Below are positions 45,441-53,577 of a stretch of 64,000 nt of DNA, piece after piece. A model generated the notes under the pieces. The model worked only from the letters and a program-made list of their open reading frames with translations. It searched no databases and had not been told where the DNA came from. Each line of letters opens with the position of its first letter. Position 1 is the first letter of the stretch. The translations under genes were made by a program, and so were the position numbers. The DNA comes from CAXXOK01 sp963678055 (GTDB taxonomy: Bacteria > Bacillota > Clostridia > Christensenellales > Aristaeellaceae): the NCBI GenBank assembly GCA_963678055.1, contig OY782679.1, forward strand, positions 1,302,001-1,366,000, written 5' to 3'.

Positions 45441-45786
45441 CGGAGTAGTTTGCCCCTTTTCGTCAGAAAATTGTCAATCTTCTCTGACCGGTACCAGCTT
45501 TTACATTCAGCATTTTTTCAGCTGAATCCGCGTACTGGTGGTAAAGTAGTTTACTTATCGAGCGGGAAGTTCTTCCGCTTGGTTGGACGTCACAACGCAC
45601 ATACCGACCCCCAATGCAGTGTGGTAGAATACAGGATGTTCCCGGCGAGTCCGATTTTGATGCGGATTGTCTGTCTGAGGTTCTCTTCCTTTTTCTTGCC
45701 ATGAACTTTGTATTGGGATGCGGCGCATAGCAAGGCATACGCCGCAAAACATTGATTTCCTGTTACTTGAGGAGGAAGGGTTAGGA
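45441..45786 (+). other. Long, hairpin-rich leader of the ndh2 gene
   Basis: Untranslated stretch of about 345 bases between promoter and ATG. Hairpins visible: ATTCAGC/GCTGAAT (45505-45527), AAGTA/TACTT (45544-45556), AGCGGgAA/TTCCGCT (45561-45579, one bulge) and TGCGGCG/CGCCGCA (45719-45746), with ACCAG/CTGGT possibly closing the first. It matches no riboswitch class I know by eye, including FMN. The only frame inside (45450-45704, TTG start) has no ribosome site and looks non-coding. Confidence 0.55.
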
Positions 45787-47805
45787 ATGGTTAAAAACAT
45801 CGTCATTCTGGGCGGCGGCTACGCTGGCGTAATCGCGGCAAAGAAGCTGGAAAAAAAGCTCAAAGCACTACAAAAAAAGAAAAAGGTGGACGAGATCAAT
45901 ATTACTTTGATTGATCGCAATCCTTTCCACACAATGCTCACCGAGCTGCACGAAGTGGCGGCGGCGCGTGTGGAAGAAGAGTCCATCAAACTTTCGTTTG
46001 CCAAGATATTTGCGGGCCGCAAGGTAAATGTGGTGATGGATAAAATCGAGGACATCGATTTTACCAACAAAACGCTGACCGGCGTTTCCGGAACCTATAC
46101 CTATGACATTTTGGTGCTCGCAGCCGGTTCAAAACCGACTTTCTTTGGTGTAAAGGGCGCAGAGGAATATGCTTACAAACTCTGGAGCTACGACGATGCT
46201 GTCGTCTTAAAAGAACGCATTTTGCATTGCTTCCGCGAAGCGTCCCGTGAAACGGACCCCGAAAAACGCGCAAAGCTGCTGACCTTCTTCACCGTTGGTG
46301 CAGGCTTTACCGGCACCGAAATGGCCGGCGAACTGGCTGAGTGGATTCCCTTCCTCTGCCATCAGTTTGGGGTTAAGCGGGAAGAAGTAAGCTTGTACAT
46401 GGCCGATCTGCTCGACCGCGTCGTGCCGACCATGCCGCCTAAATACTGCATGCGCTGCCATAACCGCCTGACCAAAATGGGCGTTAAGGTGATGCTCAAA
46501 CATAATGTTGTAGAAATCGGTGAAGATTTCATCGTCCTGCAGGACGGCGAAAACCTGCCCCGCATTGAAACATGCACCATTATCTGGGCTGCCGGTACCA
46601 ATGGCGCAGCCATTGCACAAAAAGCGGCCGAAACCCTGCCCGGCACCCGCCGTGCGCGTTTGGAAGCCGATCCGTATCTGCGCTCCAAAGTTGATACCTC
46701 TGTGTATCTGGTTGGTGATGTGCTTCAATTTGTACCCGAAGGTGAAAGCGATCCGGTTCCGCAGGTTGTTGAAAACGCCGAATACAGCGCTGAGTGTGCT
46801 GTGCACAATATTCTGGTGGAGATCACCGGCGAAGGTGAAATGGAAGCGTACTCACCCAAGCTGCACGGCGTAATGGTTTGCGTTGGCGGCCGCTGGGGCA
46901 GCGCGTACGTTGGTACGCACAAGCATAAGTTTGGTCTGCCGTCGTTCCTGGCGATGTTCTCCAAGCACTTTATCAACATGTTCTACTTCGCCAAAGTCAT
47001 GGGCTGGACCAAAATCATCAGCTACATGAAGCACGAGTTCTTTACCATCCGCAACCATCGCTCGTTCGTGGGTGGCCACTTCTCAAACGTTACCCCAAGC
47101 TTCCTGCTGGTGCCGCTGCGGCTGTGGCTGGGTGCTGTGTGGGTGTTTGAAGCGATTATGAAAATTGTCGAAGGCTGGTTTGGCGCAGCGAAGCTTTCCT
47201 CCTTCTTTGGCGGTGCAACAGCCTGGTTTGATTCCATTCTGGGTGTTTCAAGCAATACAGCCGAGGCTGTATCCGCCGCGACCGGCGCAGCTGAAGTTGC
47301 CGTAGAAACTGTTTCCAGCGCATCAGGCGTTGCGGAAACGGCCGCGACCTCAGTCGGTCACGTGCTGATCAACTTCGATTTCCTCAACCTCTTCCAGTTG
47401 ATTCTGGTATCCGGTAAGGAGCTGGCACACTCCACCCTGGGCGATTTTGCATTGAGGCTGAATGTGCCGCTTATGAACTGGCTGCTGGACAACACAATCA
47501 TGACCAGCGATGGTCTGCAGATCTTTATGCAGATTGTAATCGTGCTGATGGAACTTGCCGTTGGCCTGGCGCTAATGGGTGGCCTGCTCACCGCACCGGC
47601 CAGCGCCGTATCGCTGGTGCTGCAGTTCATGTTTATCACCACGACCGGCTTGTATCTCAACACTATATGGATGCTCTTTGCCAGCGTTGCCTGCCTGATC
47701 GGTGCGGGCCGTACCCTGGGCCTTGACTACTATGCCATGCCGTGGGCCAAACGCCGCTGGAAGAACATACCTTGGATCAAGAAATGGTATCTATACAATG
47801 ACTGA
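45787..47805 (+). CDS. ndh2: Type II NADH dehydrogenase with membrane tail (Ndh2-like)
   Basis: 672-residue FAD enzyme that passes electrons from NADH to a quinone. The FAD motif is VILGGGYAGVIAAKKL (residues 6-21), the NAD-domain region is TFFTVGAGFTGTEMAGELAE, and ESDPVPQVVENAEYSA closes the flavin site. Residues beyond about 436 add a hydrophobic tail: a first helix (LRLWLGAVWVFEAIMKIV), a low-complexity Ala/Ser/Thr linker, then about three DoxX-like helices. Such a tail marks the Ndh2 of the Listeria electron-export locus, not ordinary Ndh. GAGGAGGAAGGG precedes the ATG. It overlaps the prenyl synthase gene by eight bases. Confidence 0.9.
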   Translation: MVKNIVILGGGYAGVIAAKKLEKKLKALQKKKKVDEINITLIDRNPFHTMLTELHEVAAARVEEESIKLSFAKIFAGRKVNVVMDKIEDIDFTNKTLTGVSGTYTYDILVLAAGSKPTFFGVKGAEEYAYKLWSYDDAVVLKERILHCFREASRETDPEKRAKLLTFFTVGAGFTGTEMAGELAEWIPFLCHQFGVKREEVSLYMADLLDRVVPTMPPKYCMRCHNRLTKMGVKVMLKHNVVEIGEDFIVLQDGENLPRIETCTIIWAAGTNGAAIAQKAAETLPGTRRARLEADPYLRSKVDTSVYLVGDVLQFVPEGESDPVPQVVENAEYSAECAVHNILVEITGEGEMEAYSPKLHGVMVCVGGRWGSAYVGTHKHKFGLPSFLAMFSKHFINMFYFAKVMGWTKIISYMKHEFFTIRNHRSFVGGHFSNVTPSFLLVPLRLWLGAVWVFEAIMKIVEGWFGAAKLSSFFGGATAWFDSILGVSSNTAEAVSAATGAAEVAVETVSSASGVAETAATSVGHVLINFDFLNLFQLILVSGKELAHSTLGDFALRLNVPLMNWLLDNTIMTSDGLQIFMQIVIVLMELAVGLALMGGLLTAPASAVSLVLQFMFITTTGLYLNTIWMLFASVACLIGAGRTLGLDYYAMPWAKRRWKNIPWIKKWYLYND

Positions 47806-48778
47806 TACGTCCCAACTCGATGTAGCCGGAGAGTCGTTTACGGTTGCAGAGGGGCTTGCGCTTTCCAAACAATTTATGGATCAGGCGCTGGCATCCACGC
47901 CGGCACCGCTCCGGCCGCGCACAGCCTATCTGGCCAAAGCACATGGAAAATTTCTACGTGCTCAGGCACTGTTAATCTGTGCCCGGGATGAAACCGGCGT
48001 CAGCCGTTCGGCTGCCAAAGCGGCAGCAGCTGTTGAGCTTTTACACCTGGCCACGCTCGTACACGACGATGTGATGGATAATGCCGATACCCGCCGCAAT
48101 CAGCCGACACTGTTTAAAAAGTTCGGCGCGCGGCAGGCGGTAATTACCGGAGACTATATCTTCTGCATGGCGCTGCGCCTAGCGGCGGAAGCAGCAGCCG
48201 AGACGGTCAAGCCGGAGGATGACATCCCCTTCATAATGGAGAAAATCTGCATGGGGGAATTGCTCCAGACTATCCACCACCGCAATTTCGCGCTCAACGG
48301 CGTGGGATACCTGCGGATTATCTCGGGGAAAACAGCCGCGCTATTTGAAGGCAGCTTCTATACCGGCGCGATGCTCAATGAAGCTACCCGGGATCAGGCC
48401 AAGGCATTTGGCGAGATTGGATGGCTGCTGGGCATGGTGTTCCAGCTGGCGGACGATTGCATGGACTACGAAGCAACAAAGCAGCAGGCCCTAAAACCCG
48501 TCCTGTCCGACTATGAACAAGGGGTGGTCACCCTTCCGCTCATCTTTGCGCTCCACCATCAACCCGAACTGAAAAAGCGCGCGCAGGATGGAACACTGAC
48601 CAAACAGGAAGTTCAGCAGACCGTGCAGCGTACCGGCGGTACCAGCTTTACAAGGCGCGTAGCCCGATTGTATTTTAACCGGGCCATGCGCAAACTGGAC
48701 GCATTGGACGCGCCTGTGTTTCAGAAGGAACAAATCAGTTTACTTCTTAAACAGGCAGCCGGAGCTGTTCTGCAATAA
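47798..48778 (+). CDS. Polyprenyl diphosphate synthase (DmkB/HepT-like)
   Basis: 326-residue trans-isoprenyl chain synthase. The first aspartate-rich motif is HDDVMDNADTRR (about residue 90), the second QLADDCMDYE (about residue 220). It would make the side chain of a (demethyl)menaquinone. The start overlaps the NADH dehydrogenase stop by eight bases, so both are co-translated. This pairing with an Ndh2-type enzyme and a nearby UbiA enzyme matches the dedicated quinone branch (DmkA/DmkB) of the Listeria system. Confidence 0.9.
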   Translation: MTDTSQLDVAGESFTVAEGLALSKQFMDQALASTPAPLRPRTAYLAKAHGKFLRAQALLICARDETGVSRSAAKAAAAVELLHLATLVHDDVMDNADTRRNQPTLFKKFGARQAVITGDYIFCMALRLAAEAAAETVKPEDDIPFIMEKICMGELLQTIHHRNFALNGVGYLRIISGKTAALFEGSFYTGAMLNEATRDQAKAFGEIGWLLGMVFQLADDCMDYEATKQQALKPVLSDYEQGVVTLPLIFALHHQPELKKRAQDGTLTKQEVQQTVQRTGGTSFTRRVARLYFNRAMRKLDALDAPVFQKEQISLLLKQAAGAVLQ

Positions 48779-48849
48779 AAGCTATCACTGCAGAACCGAC
48801 GATTCCAAGCTCCCGTACGACAGTAACATAAGAATAGTTACCACTTAGG

Positions 48850-48876
48850 TTGAACTAGTTCGTTTGAACTATTCAA
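48850..48876. promoter_or_regulatory. Paired TTGAA-N3-TTCAA-type dyads before the PplA-like gene
   Basis: Two copies 14 bases apart: TTGAACTAGTTCG (48850-48862) and the perfect dyad TTGAACTATTCAA (48864-48876). Their spacing, slightly more than one helical turn, suggests a repressor site upstream of the secreted-protein gene at 48902. Confidence 0.5.
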
Positions 48877-48901
48877 TAATACGATTTGTGAGGTATAGGT
48901 T

Positions 48902-49918
48902 ATGAAGAAAGTCTTATCTGGTCTCGTAGTCCTGGCGTTGTTGATCGGTATGATCGGCATGGCTACCGTCGGCTTTGCAGACGATGCCAGCGTGAAAACC
49001 GGCTTTGGTGTTGTGTCTGGATTCAGCGGCACCAAAAACGCCACCGCAGACGCCGATGGCGCTGTGCAGGTGTATCCCATGTATGCAGCCGTTATGGTTG
49101 ACATGGATGGCAAAATTGTGAAATGCGTTATTGACAGCTATCAGGGCAAGGTCACATTTGACGCCGCCGGTGTGATCACCAGCGACGTGACTGCTCCGAT
49201 TATGTCCAAGAACCAAAAGGGCGACGACTATGGCATGAAAGGTGCTTCCGGCATCGGCAAAGAATGGTACGAACAGGCTGCTGCGTTTGCAGAGTACTGC
49301 GTCGGCCTGACTGCCGAGGAAGTTGCCGCCATCCCCATGGATGAGTCCGGCCACGCCACCGGCGATGATGTCCTTGCAGGCGCTACCGTTTCTGTTGGCT
49401 CCATGGTTAAGGCCGTTGTGGCTGCCGTGGAAAGCGCAGAAGATCTGGGCGCGACCTCCGGCGATTCGCTGGGTCTGGCTGCGGAAGTTGAACTTGCCAG
49501 CCGCTCCAAGAACGCCACTGCCGAGGAAGATGGCGCAGGCTATGCCTATGCATACTATGCCGCCGCTACGTTCGATGCAGAAGGCAAAATCACCAGCGTT
49601 GTGCTGGATGCTTCTCAGTTCTCCGCCAACTTCAATAGCAAAGGCGAGATCACCACGGATCTGACTGTGCCCCAGCTGGCCAAGCAGACCCTCAAAGACG
49701 ACTATGGCATGAAAGCCCGTTCCGGCATTGGCAAGGAATGGTACGAGCAGGCCAACTACTTCGCAAACTATGTCAAAGGCATGACTGCTGAAGAAGTTGC
49801 CGGCATGGCCATGGACGAATCCGGCTACGCCGCTGATGCGGACGTGCTTGCCGGCACCACCGTACACATTGGTGACTTCCTCAACGTGATCGTCGCGGCT
49901 TACGAGTCCGTGAAATAA
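48902..49918 (+). CDS. Secreted two-repeat protein with FMNylation-type motifs (PplA-like)
   Basis: 338-residue exported protein. Residues 1-26 form a signal peptide ending GFA-DD; no lipobox cysteine is present. The mature protein holds two copies of one domain (about 35-178 and 195-337), each with the shared core DDYGMKxxSGIGKEWYEQ, then TAEEVA and MDESG. Each copy ends in an ApbE-type motif: DVLAGAT (156-162, Thr162) and DVLAGTT (314-320, Thr320), where FMN would be linked to threonine. Listeria PplA has the same two-domain layout but is a lipoprotein. It lies between ndh2-dmkB and the flavin transferase gene; a terminator hairpin follows. Confidence 0.85.
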   Translation: MKKVLSGLVVLALLIGMIGMATVGFADDASVKTGFGVVSGFSGTKNATADADGAVQVYPMYAAVMVDMDGKIVKCVIDSYQGKVTFDAAGVITSDVTAPIMSKNQKGDDYGMKGASGIGKEWYEQAAAFAEYCVGLTAEEVAAIPMDESGHATGDDVLAGATVSVGSMVKAVVAAVESAEDLGATSGDSLGLAAEVELASRSKNATAEEDGAGYAYAYYAAATFDAEGKITSVVLDASQFSANFNSKGEITTDLTVPQLAKQTLKDDYGMKARSGIGKEWYEQANYFANYVKGMTAEEVAGMAMDESGYAADADVLAGTTVHIGDFLNVIVAAYESVK

Positions 49919-49941
49919 TCACCGTTTAGGAACCTAAAAGA

Positions 49942-49978
49942 GCCGGTTTCATATTCGTGTGAAACCGGCATCTTTCTT
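49942..49978 (+). terminator. Hairpin between the PplA-like gene and apbE
   Basis: Ten-bp stem GCCGGTTTCA / TGAAACCGGC with an eight-base loop, then ATCTTTCTTT. Probably a partial terminator that keeps the flavin transferase at lower level than its substrate protein. Confidence 0.8.
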
Positions 49979-50003
49979 TGTATCACACCCACAGAAAGGT
50001 GGA

Positions 50004-51074
50004 ATGACCCGCATGCGTGCATCCCTGCTGCGCCGTGTTTTGCTTGTTATGGGCACGGCTGCCATGGTTTTCCTGTTTACAAGCTGCGGCGCACAGTCCG
50101 TAGCCAAGGAAACCAAGTATAAGGCGACGTTTATTGATTTGTTTGATACCGTATCCCAAATTATCGGGTATGATACTGACAAAGACACATTTCAAGCCTT
50201 TGCCGACCGTACAAAAGCTGAGCTGGCCGAATATCATGATCTGTATGATATTTACCATGATGATGCGGTAACATCTATCAAAACGATTAACGATAATGCA
50301 GGCATTCAGGCGGTGAAGGTCGATCAGCGCATTATTGATTTACTGCTGCTAAGCCGTAGGATGTACGATGTAACCGGCGGAAAAACCAACATCGCGATGG
50401 GCGCGGTGCTTGACATATGGCATAACTACCGTAATGCGGGTATTGACGACCCGGTCAATGCCGAGCTGCCACCCATGGAACTTTTACAGGAAGCGGCCAA
50501 GCATACCAATATCGACGATATGATCATCGACGAAGACGCTTTGACCGTGTATCTGCAAGACCCTGACATGTCGCTGGATGTGGGGGCAATCGCCAAGGGC
50601 TATGCCACCGAGCGCGTCGCCAGGAGTATTGAGGAAAGCGGAAAAACAAGCGTGCTGCTTTCCATTGGTGGCAATGTGCGCGCAATCGGGGAAAAGCCGG
50701 GCGGTGAGACCTGGACTGTCGGGATACAAAACCCCGATCTGGATGCGGATACGGCTACGCTGTTCAGCTTGGACATCAACAATCTGTCGGTGGTGACCTC
50801 CGGGTCCTACCAGCGCTATTACACGGTGGACGGTGTGCGCTATAATCACATCATCGACCCGGTTACGCTGATGCCGACGACGTATTTTATTGGGATATCG
50901 GTCGTCACGGAGGATTCCGGCTTTGCGGACGGGCTTAGCACGGCGTTGTTCATTATGCCCCTGGAGGATGGACGCGCGCTGGTGGAAAGCCTGGACGGTG
51001 TGGAGGCCTGCTGGGTCTCGCCGGATGGTTCCATCACGATGACGGACGGCTTTGAAGCGTTAATTCAGAAATAA
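50004..51074 (+). CDS. ApbE-family FMN transferase, lipoprotein (FmnB-like)
   Basis: 356-residue enzyme that transfers FMN from FAD to Ser/Thr of surface proteins. The signal peptide ends in the lipobox LFTSC (C28), so it is membrane-anchored outside. Family motifs: SLDVGAIAKGYATERV, LLSIGGNVRAIGEKPGG, VVTSGSYQRYY and YNHIIDPVTLMPTT. AAAGGTGGA precedes ATG 50004; ATG 50013 is possible. The protein made just upstream holds two candidate modification sites, so enzyme and substrate are neighbours, as in the Listeria fmnB-pplA pair. Confidence 0.92.
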   Translation: MTRMRASLLRRVLLVMGTAAMVFLFTSCGAQSVAKETKYKATFIDLFDTVSQIIGYDTDKDTFQAFADRTKAELAEYHDLYDIYHDDAVTSIKTINDNAGIQAVKVDQRIIDLLLLSRRMYDVTGGKTNIAMGAVLDIWHNYRNAGIDDPVNAELPPMELLQEAAKHTNIDDMIIDEDALTVYLQDPDMSLDVGAIAKGYATERVARSIEESGKTSVLLSIGGNVRAIGEKPGGETWTVGIQNPDLDADTATLFSLDINNLSVVTSGSYQRYYTVDGVRYNHIIDPVTLMPTTYFIGISVVTEDSGFADGLSTALFIMPLEDGRALVESLDGVEACWVSPDGSITMTDGFEALIQK

Positions 51075-51079
51075 TCGCC

Positions 51080-52024
51080 TTACAGGAGCGCTATAAGATA
51101 CCCGGCCAGAAGGGTCAGAAGATATCCGTATAATAGAACGATATAGTTTTTGACTGAGAGGATGAAGGTTTCAGCTTTTACTGGATGGGCAATAAACGTG
51201 CGCATGTTGCGCAGCACAATGGGCGCGGTAAGCAGCGCCAGCAGCGAGACGGGGGAAACTACGCCGAAGATCACAGCAAGCACGATGCCTGCATACGCCG
51301 CTATGTACAAGGCGCGGTAGAGCTGCAGTGCATGGGTCTGCCCGATGTAATAGGGCAGTGTGTACCGCTTGCTCTCTACATCGCGGCTTACATCACAGAT
51401 GTTATTAGCCAGCATGATATTGGATGTGCAGCACATATTGGGTAGCGCCAGCAGGAACAGCGCCAGCATGTTAATCCAATCGATGGAGGCTAACAGAGAC
51501 CGTCCACTAAAATGCAGATCGACGTACTGCATATTGCCTGTATTTGCATTGACAAACACGGCCAGGAAGATGACCAAAAACCCTTCCGTAAGCCCCGAGG
51601 CGATTTCGCCGTAAGGTGTACGGGAGATGGAGATCGGGGTAAAGGAGTAGAAAATGCCAACGGCAAAGCTGATCGCCCCGGCCACCAGAACCGGGAGTCC
51701 ATACAGATAGGTCAGCCAAAGGCCGAGCAGTAGGGAACTGCCGCCAATCCCGAAGATCAGGGCAAGCGATACGGCTTTGCTGAAATACTGCGCTTTGTTT
51801 TCCCGTTGCCTGTCAACATAGTTGTTGATCATCGTAACCGTCAGCGACCAGAAGAACACCGCAACAAATAGGATGCCCGTTGCCAGAAAATCAAGCGTTT
51901 TGTTTTGATACAGGCTATAGGCAACGCCGATGAAAAACGGTGTCAGGCTGACGAGTTTGGTGCTTAACTCCACATATTTAACCAGGCGGGAGATGACTGA
52001 GTCATTTGACTGCAAACATATCAC
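51080..52024 (-). CDS. UbiA-family prenyltransferase (MenA/DmkA-like)
   Basis: About 314-residue membrane enzyme with eight or nine helices. The two aspartate-rich motifs are NNYVDRQREN and NNICDVSRDVESKRYTLP, the latter typical of 1,4-dihydroxy-2-naphthoate prenyltransferases. It would join a polyprenyl chain to the naphthoate ring, giving demethylmenaquinone. It runs opposite to the rest of the locus and converges on the flavin transferase with a five-base gap. The start is uncertain: GTG 52024 is chosen; no good ribosome site is visible, and the frame remains open to TTG 52087. Confidence 0.87.
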   Translation of the reverse strand: MICLQSNDSVISRLVKYVELSTKLVSLTPFFIGVAYSLYQNKTLDFLATGILFVAVFFWSLTVTMINNYVDRQRENKAQYFSKAVSLALIFGIGGSSLLLGLWLTYLYGLPVLVAGAISFAVGIFYSFTPISISRTPYGEIASGLTEGFLVIFLAVFVNANTGNMQYVDLHFSGRSLLASIDWINMLALFLLALPNMCCTSNIMLANNICDVSRDVESKRYTLPYYIGQTHALQLYRALYIAAYAGIVLAVIFGVVSPVSLLALLTAPIVLRNMRTFIAHPVKAETFILSVKNYIVLLYGYLLTLLAGYLIALL

Positions 52025-52170
52025 TCTTTTCTGTAGGGTTTTTAAATCGTAAACCAGTGACCTGCATGTCTGCGATACGCCTTGCAATACAGATTACAGG
52101 TTCGGGTTATTATATCGTTCGGGGTTTAGAGCCGTCAAGGTAAAACCTTGTGTGGACACGGATAAACTAG

Positions 52171-52200
52171 TTGACAAGCGGCGTCATCGCTTGCTACACT
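52171..52200 (+). promoter_or_regulatory. Promoter of the LysA-like gene
   Basis: TTGACA, 18 bases, TACACT, 35 bases before the ATG at 52236. Confidence 0.75.
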
Positions 52201-52235
52201 GATAGCCGTTATAGATTTGAGGGGGAGGTTGACCC

Positions 52236-53501
52236 ATGCCGAATTTCACGCTTCCCGATTCCGTGTATATGGATGCCTGCAAGGCATATGATACACCGTT
52301 TCACCTGTATGATGAACAGGGGATTCGTTCCACCGCCAGGCGCTGGCAACGAGCGTTTTCATGGTGCGAAGATTTCAAGGAGTATTTCGCAGTCAAAGCG
52401 CTGCCCACTCCCGCTATTTTACGCATTCTGCAAGAAGAAGGCTGTGGGGTAGACTGCGCCAGCCTGACCGAGCTGATGCTTGCACAGGCCTGCGGGTTCC
52501 AAAGCGGAGATATCATGTTTTCCGCTAACGTCGTTCCTCCGCAGGAGTTTGCACTGGCCCGCAAATTGGATGCTATCATTAATCTGGACGATATCACCCA
52601 TATTCAGGAACTGAAGCAAAACGGCGGCATCCCCGAAACCATTTGCTTGCGGTACAATCCCGGCGGACATTTCCGTGTCGGTAACGCCATTATGGGCGAT
52701 CCGGGTGATGCCAAATACGGTATGACCCGCGAGCAGCTGTCCGAAGCGATTATGATCTTAAAACATGAAGGCGTGAAGCGCTTTGGCCTGCACGCGTTTT
52801 TGTCCAGCAATACCACCGACCCGCACTACTATCCGGCACTGGCGGAGCTGCTGTTTGAAACCGGTGTTGAGCTGCGGCAGGAAAGCGGTTTGGAGCTTGC
52901 CTTTATCAATTTGTCCGGCGGTGTGGGCGTGCCATACAAGCCGGATGAGGACGAAGCCAACGTTGAAGCCATTGGCGCGGGTGTCCGCAAAGCCTATGAC
53001 AAGGTTTTCGTCAAGAACAACATTGAAGGCGTCGCCATTAAAACCGAACTGGGCCGTTATATGACAGCCTCGCATGGCTGGCTGGTTACGCATGTCACCC
53101 ATGAAAAGAATATCTACAAGCGCTATATCGGTGTGGATGCCAGCGCATGCGATTTGCTTCGTCCGGCGATGTATGGTGCGTATCACCACATCAGCATTGT
53201 TGGAAAGCGCGAGGAGTCGCAATTTGAGAAGGTGGATGTTATTGGTTCCCTGTGTGAGAATAACGATAAGTTCGCCGTCGATCGCATGTTGCCCAAGGCG
53301 GAGATCGGAGACATCCTCTTCATTCACGATACGGGCGCGCACGGCCTGAGCATGGGGTATAATTACAACGGTAAGCTGCGCAGCAAAGAAGTGCTATACA
53401 AAGAAGACGGCAGTTTTGCGCTCATCCGCCGCGCGGAAACCCCGGCTGACTATTTTGCGGTATTGGATGTAGATCCTGCGTTCAAGAAGCTCCAGCCATA
53501 A
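52236..53501 (+). CDS. lysA: LysA-family PLP decarboxylase (diaminopimelate decarboxylase-like)
   Basis: 421-residue fold-type III PLP enzyme. The PLP lysine is K54 in EYFAVKALPTPAIL; the phosphate-binding glycines are in NLSGGVGVPY, and the C-terminal GSLCENNDKFAVDR and MGYNYNGKLRSKEVLY match the CESGD and NYN-R-P-EVL motifs of diaminopimelate decarboxylase. The usual HxGS is changed to HAFLSSN and EPGR to ELGR, so it belongs to a divergent branch. Lysine synthesis is the likely role; another D-centre amino acid is possible. GGGGGAGGTTGACCC precedes the ATG. It is a single-gene transcript. Confidence 0.85.
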   Translation: MPNFTLPDSVYMDACKAYDTPFHLYDEQGIRSTARRWQRAFSWCEDFKEYFAVKALPTPAILRILQEEGCGVDCASLTELMLAQACGFQSGDIMFSANVVPPQEFALARKLDAIINLDDITHIQELKQNGGIPETICLRYNPGGHFRVGNAIMGDPGDAKYGMTREQLSEAIMILKHEGVKRFGLHAFLSSNTTDPHYYPALAELLFETGVELRQESGLELAFINLSGGVGVPYKPDEDEANVEAIGAGVRKAYDKVFVKNNIEGVAIKTELGRYMTASHGWLVTHVTHEKNIYKRYIGVDASACDLLRPAMYGAYHHISIVGKREESQFEKVDVIGSLCENNDKFAVDRMLPKAEIGDILFIHDTGAHGLSMGYNYNGKLRSKEVLYKEDGSFALIRRAETPADYFAVLDVDPAFKKLQP

Positions 53502-53523
53502 TAGTACGAATCCGATACGTAAA

Positions 53524-53550
53524 AAAAGCCCCCGCTTAGCGGGGGCTTTT
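53524..53550 (+). terminator. Terminator after the LysA-like gene
   Basis: Twelve-bp perfect stem AAAAGCCCCCGC / GCGGGGGCTTTT with a three-base loop; A-rich and T-rich ends let it also serve the converging coiled-coil gene. Confidence 0.93.
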
Positions 53551-53577
53551 GTAATGGACTGGTATGGAATGAACCGC

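Noticed and set aside
45450..45704. 84-residue frame in the ndh2 leader
   Set aside because: TTG start without ribosome site, no recognisable composition, and it runs through several hairpins.
48914..49867. 317-residue minus-strand frame opposite the PplA-like gene
   Set aside because: Antisense shadow that repeats because the real gene has two repeats; rich in Gly, His and Ala with no domain.
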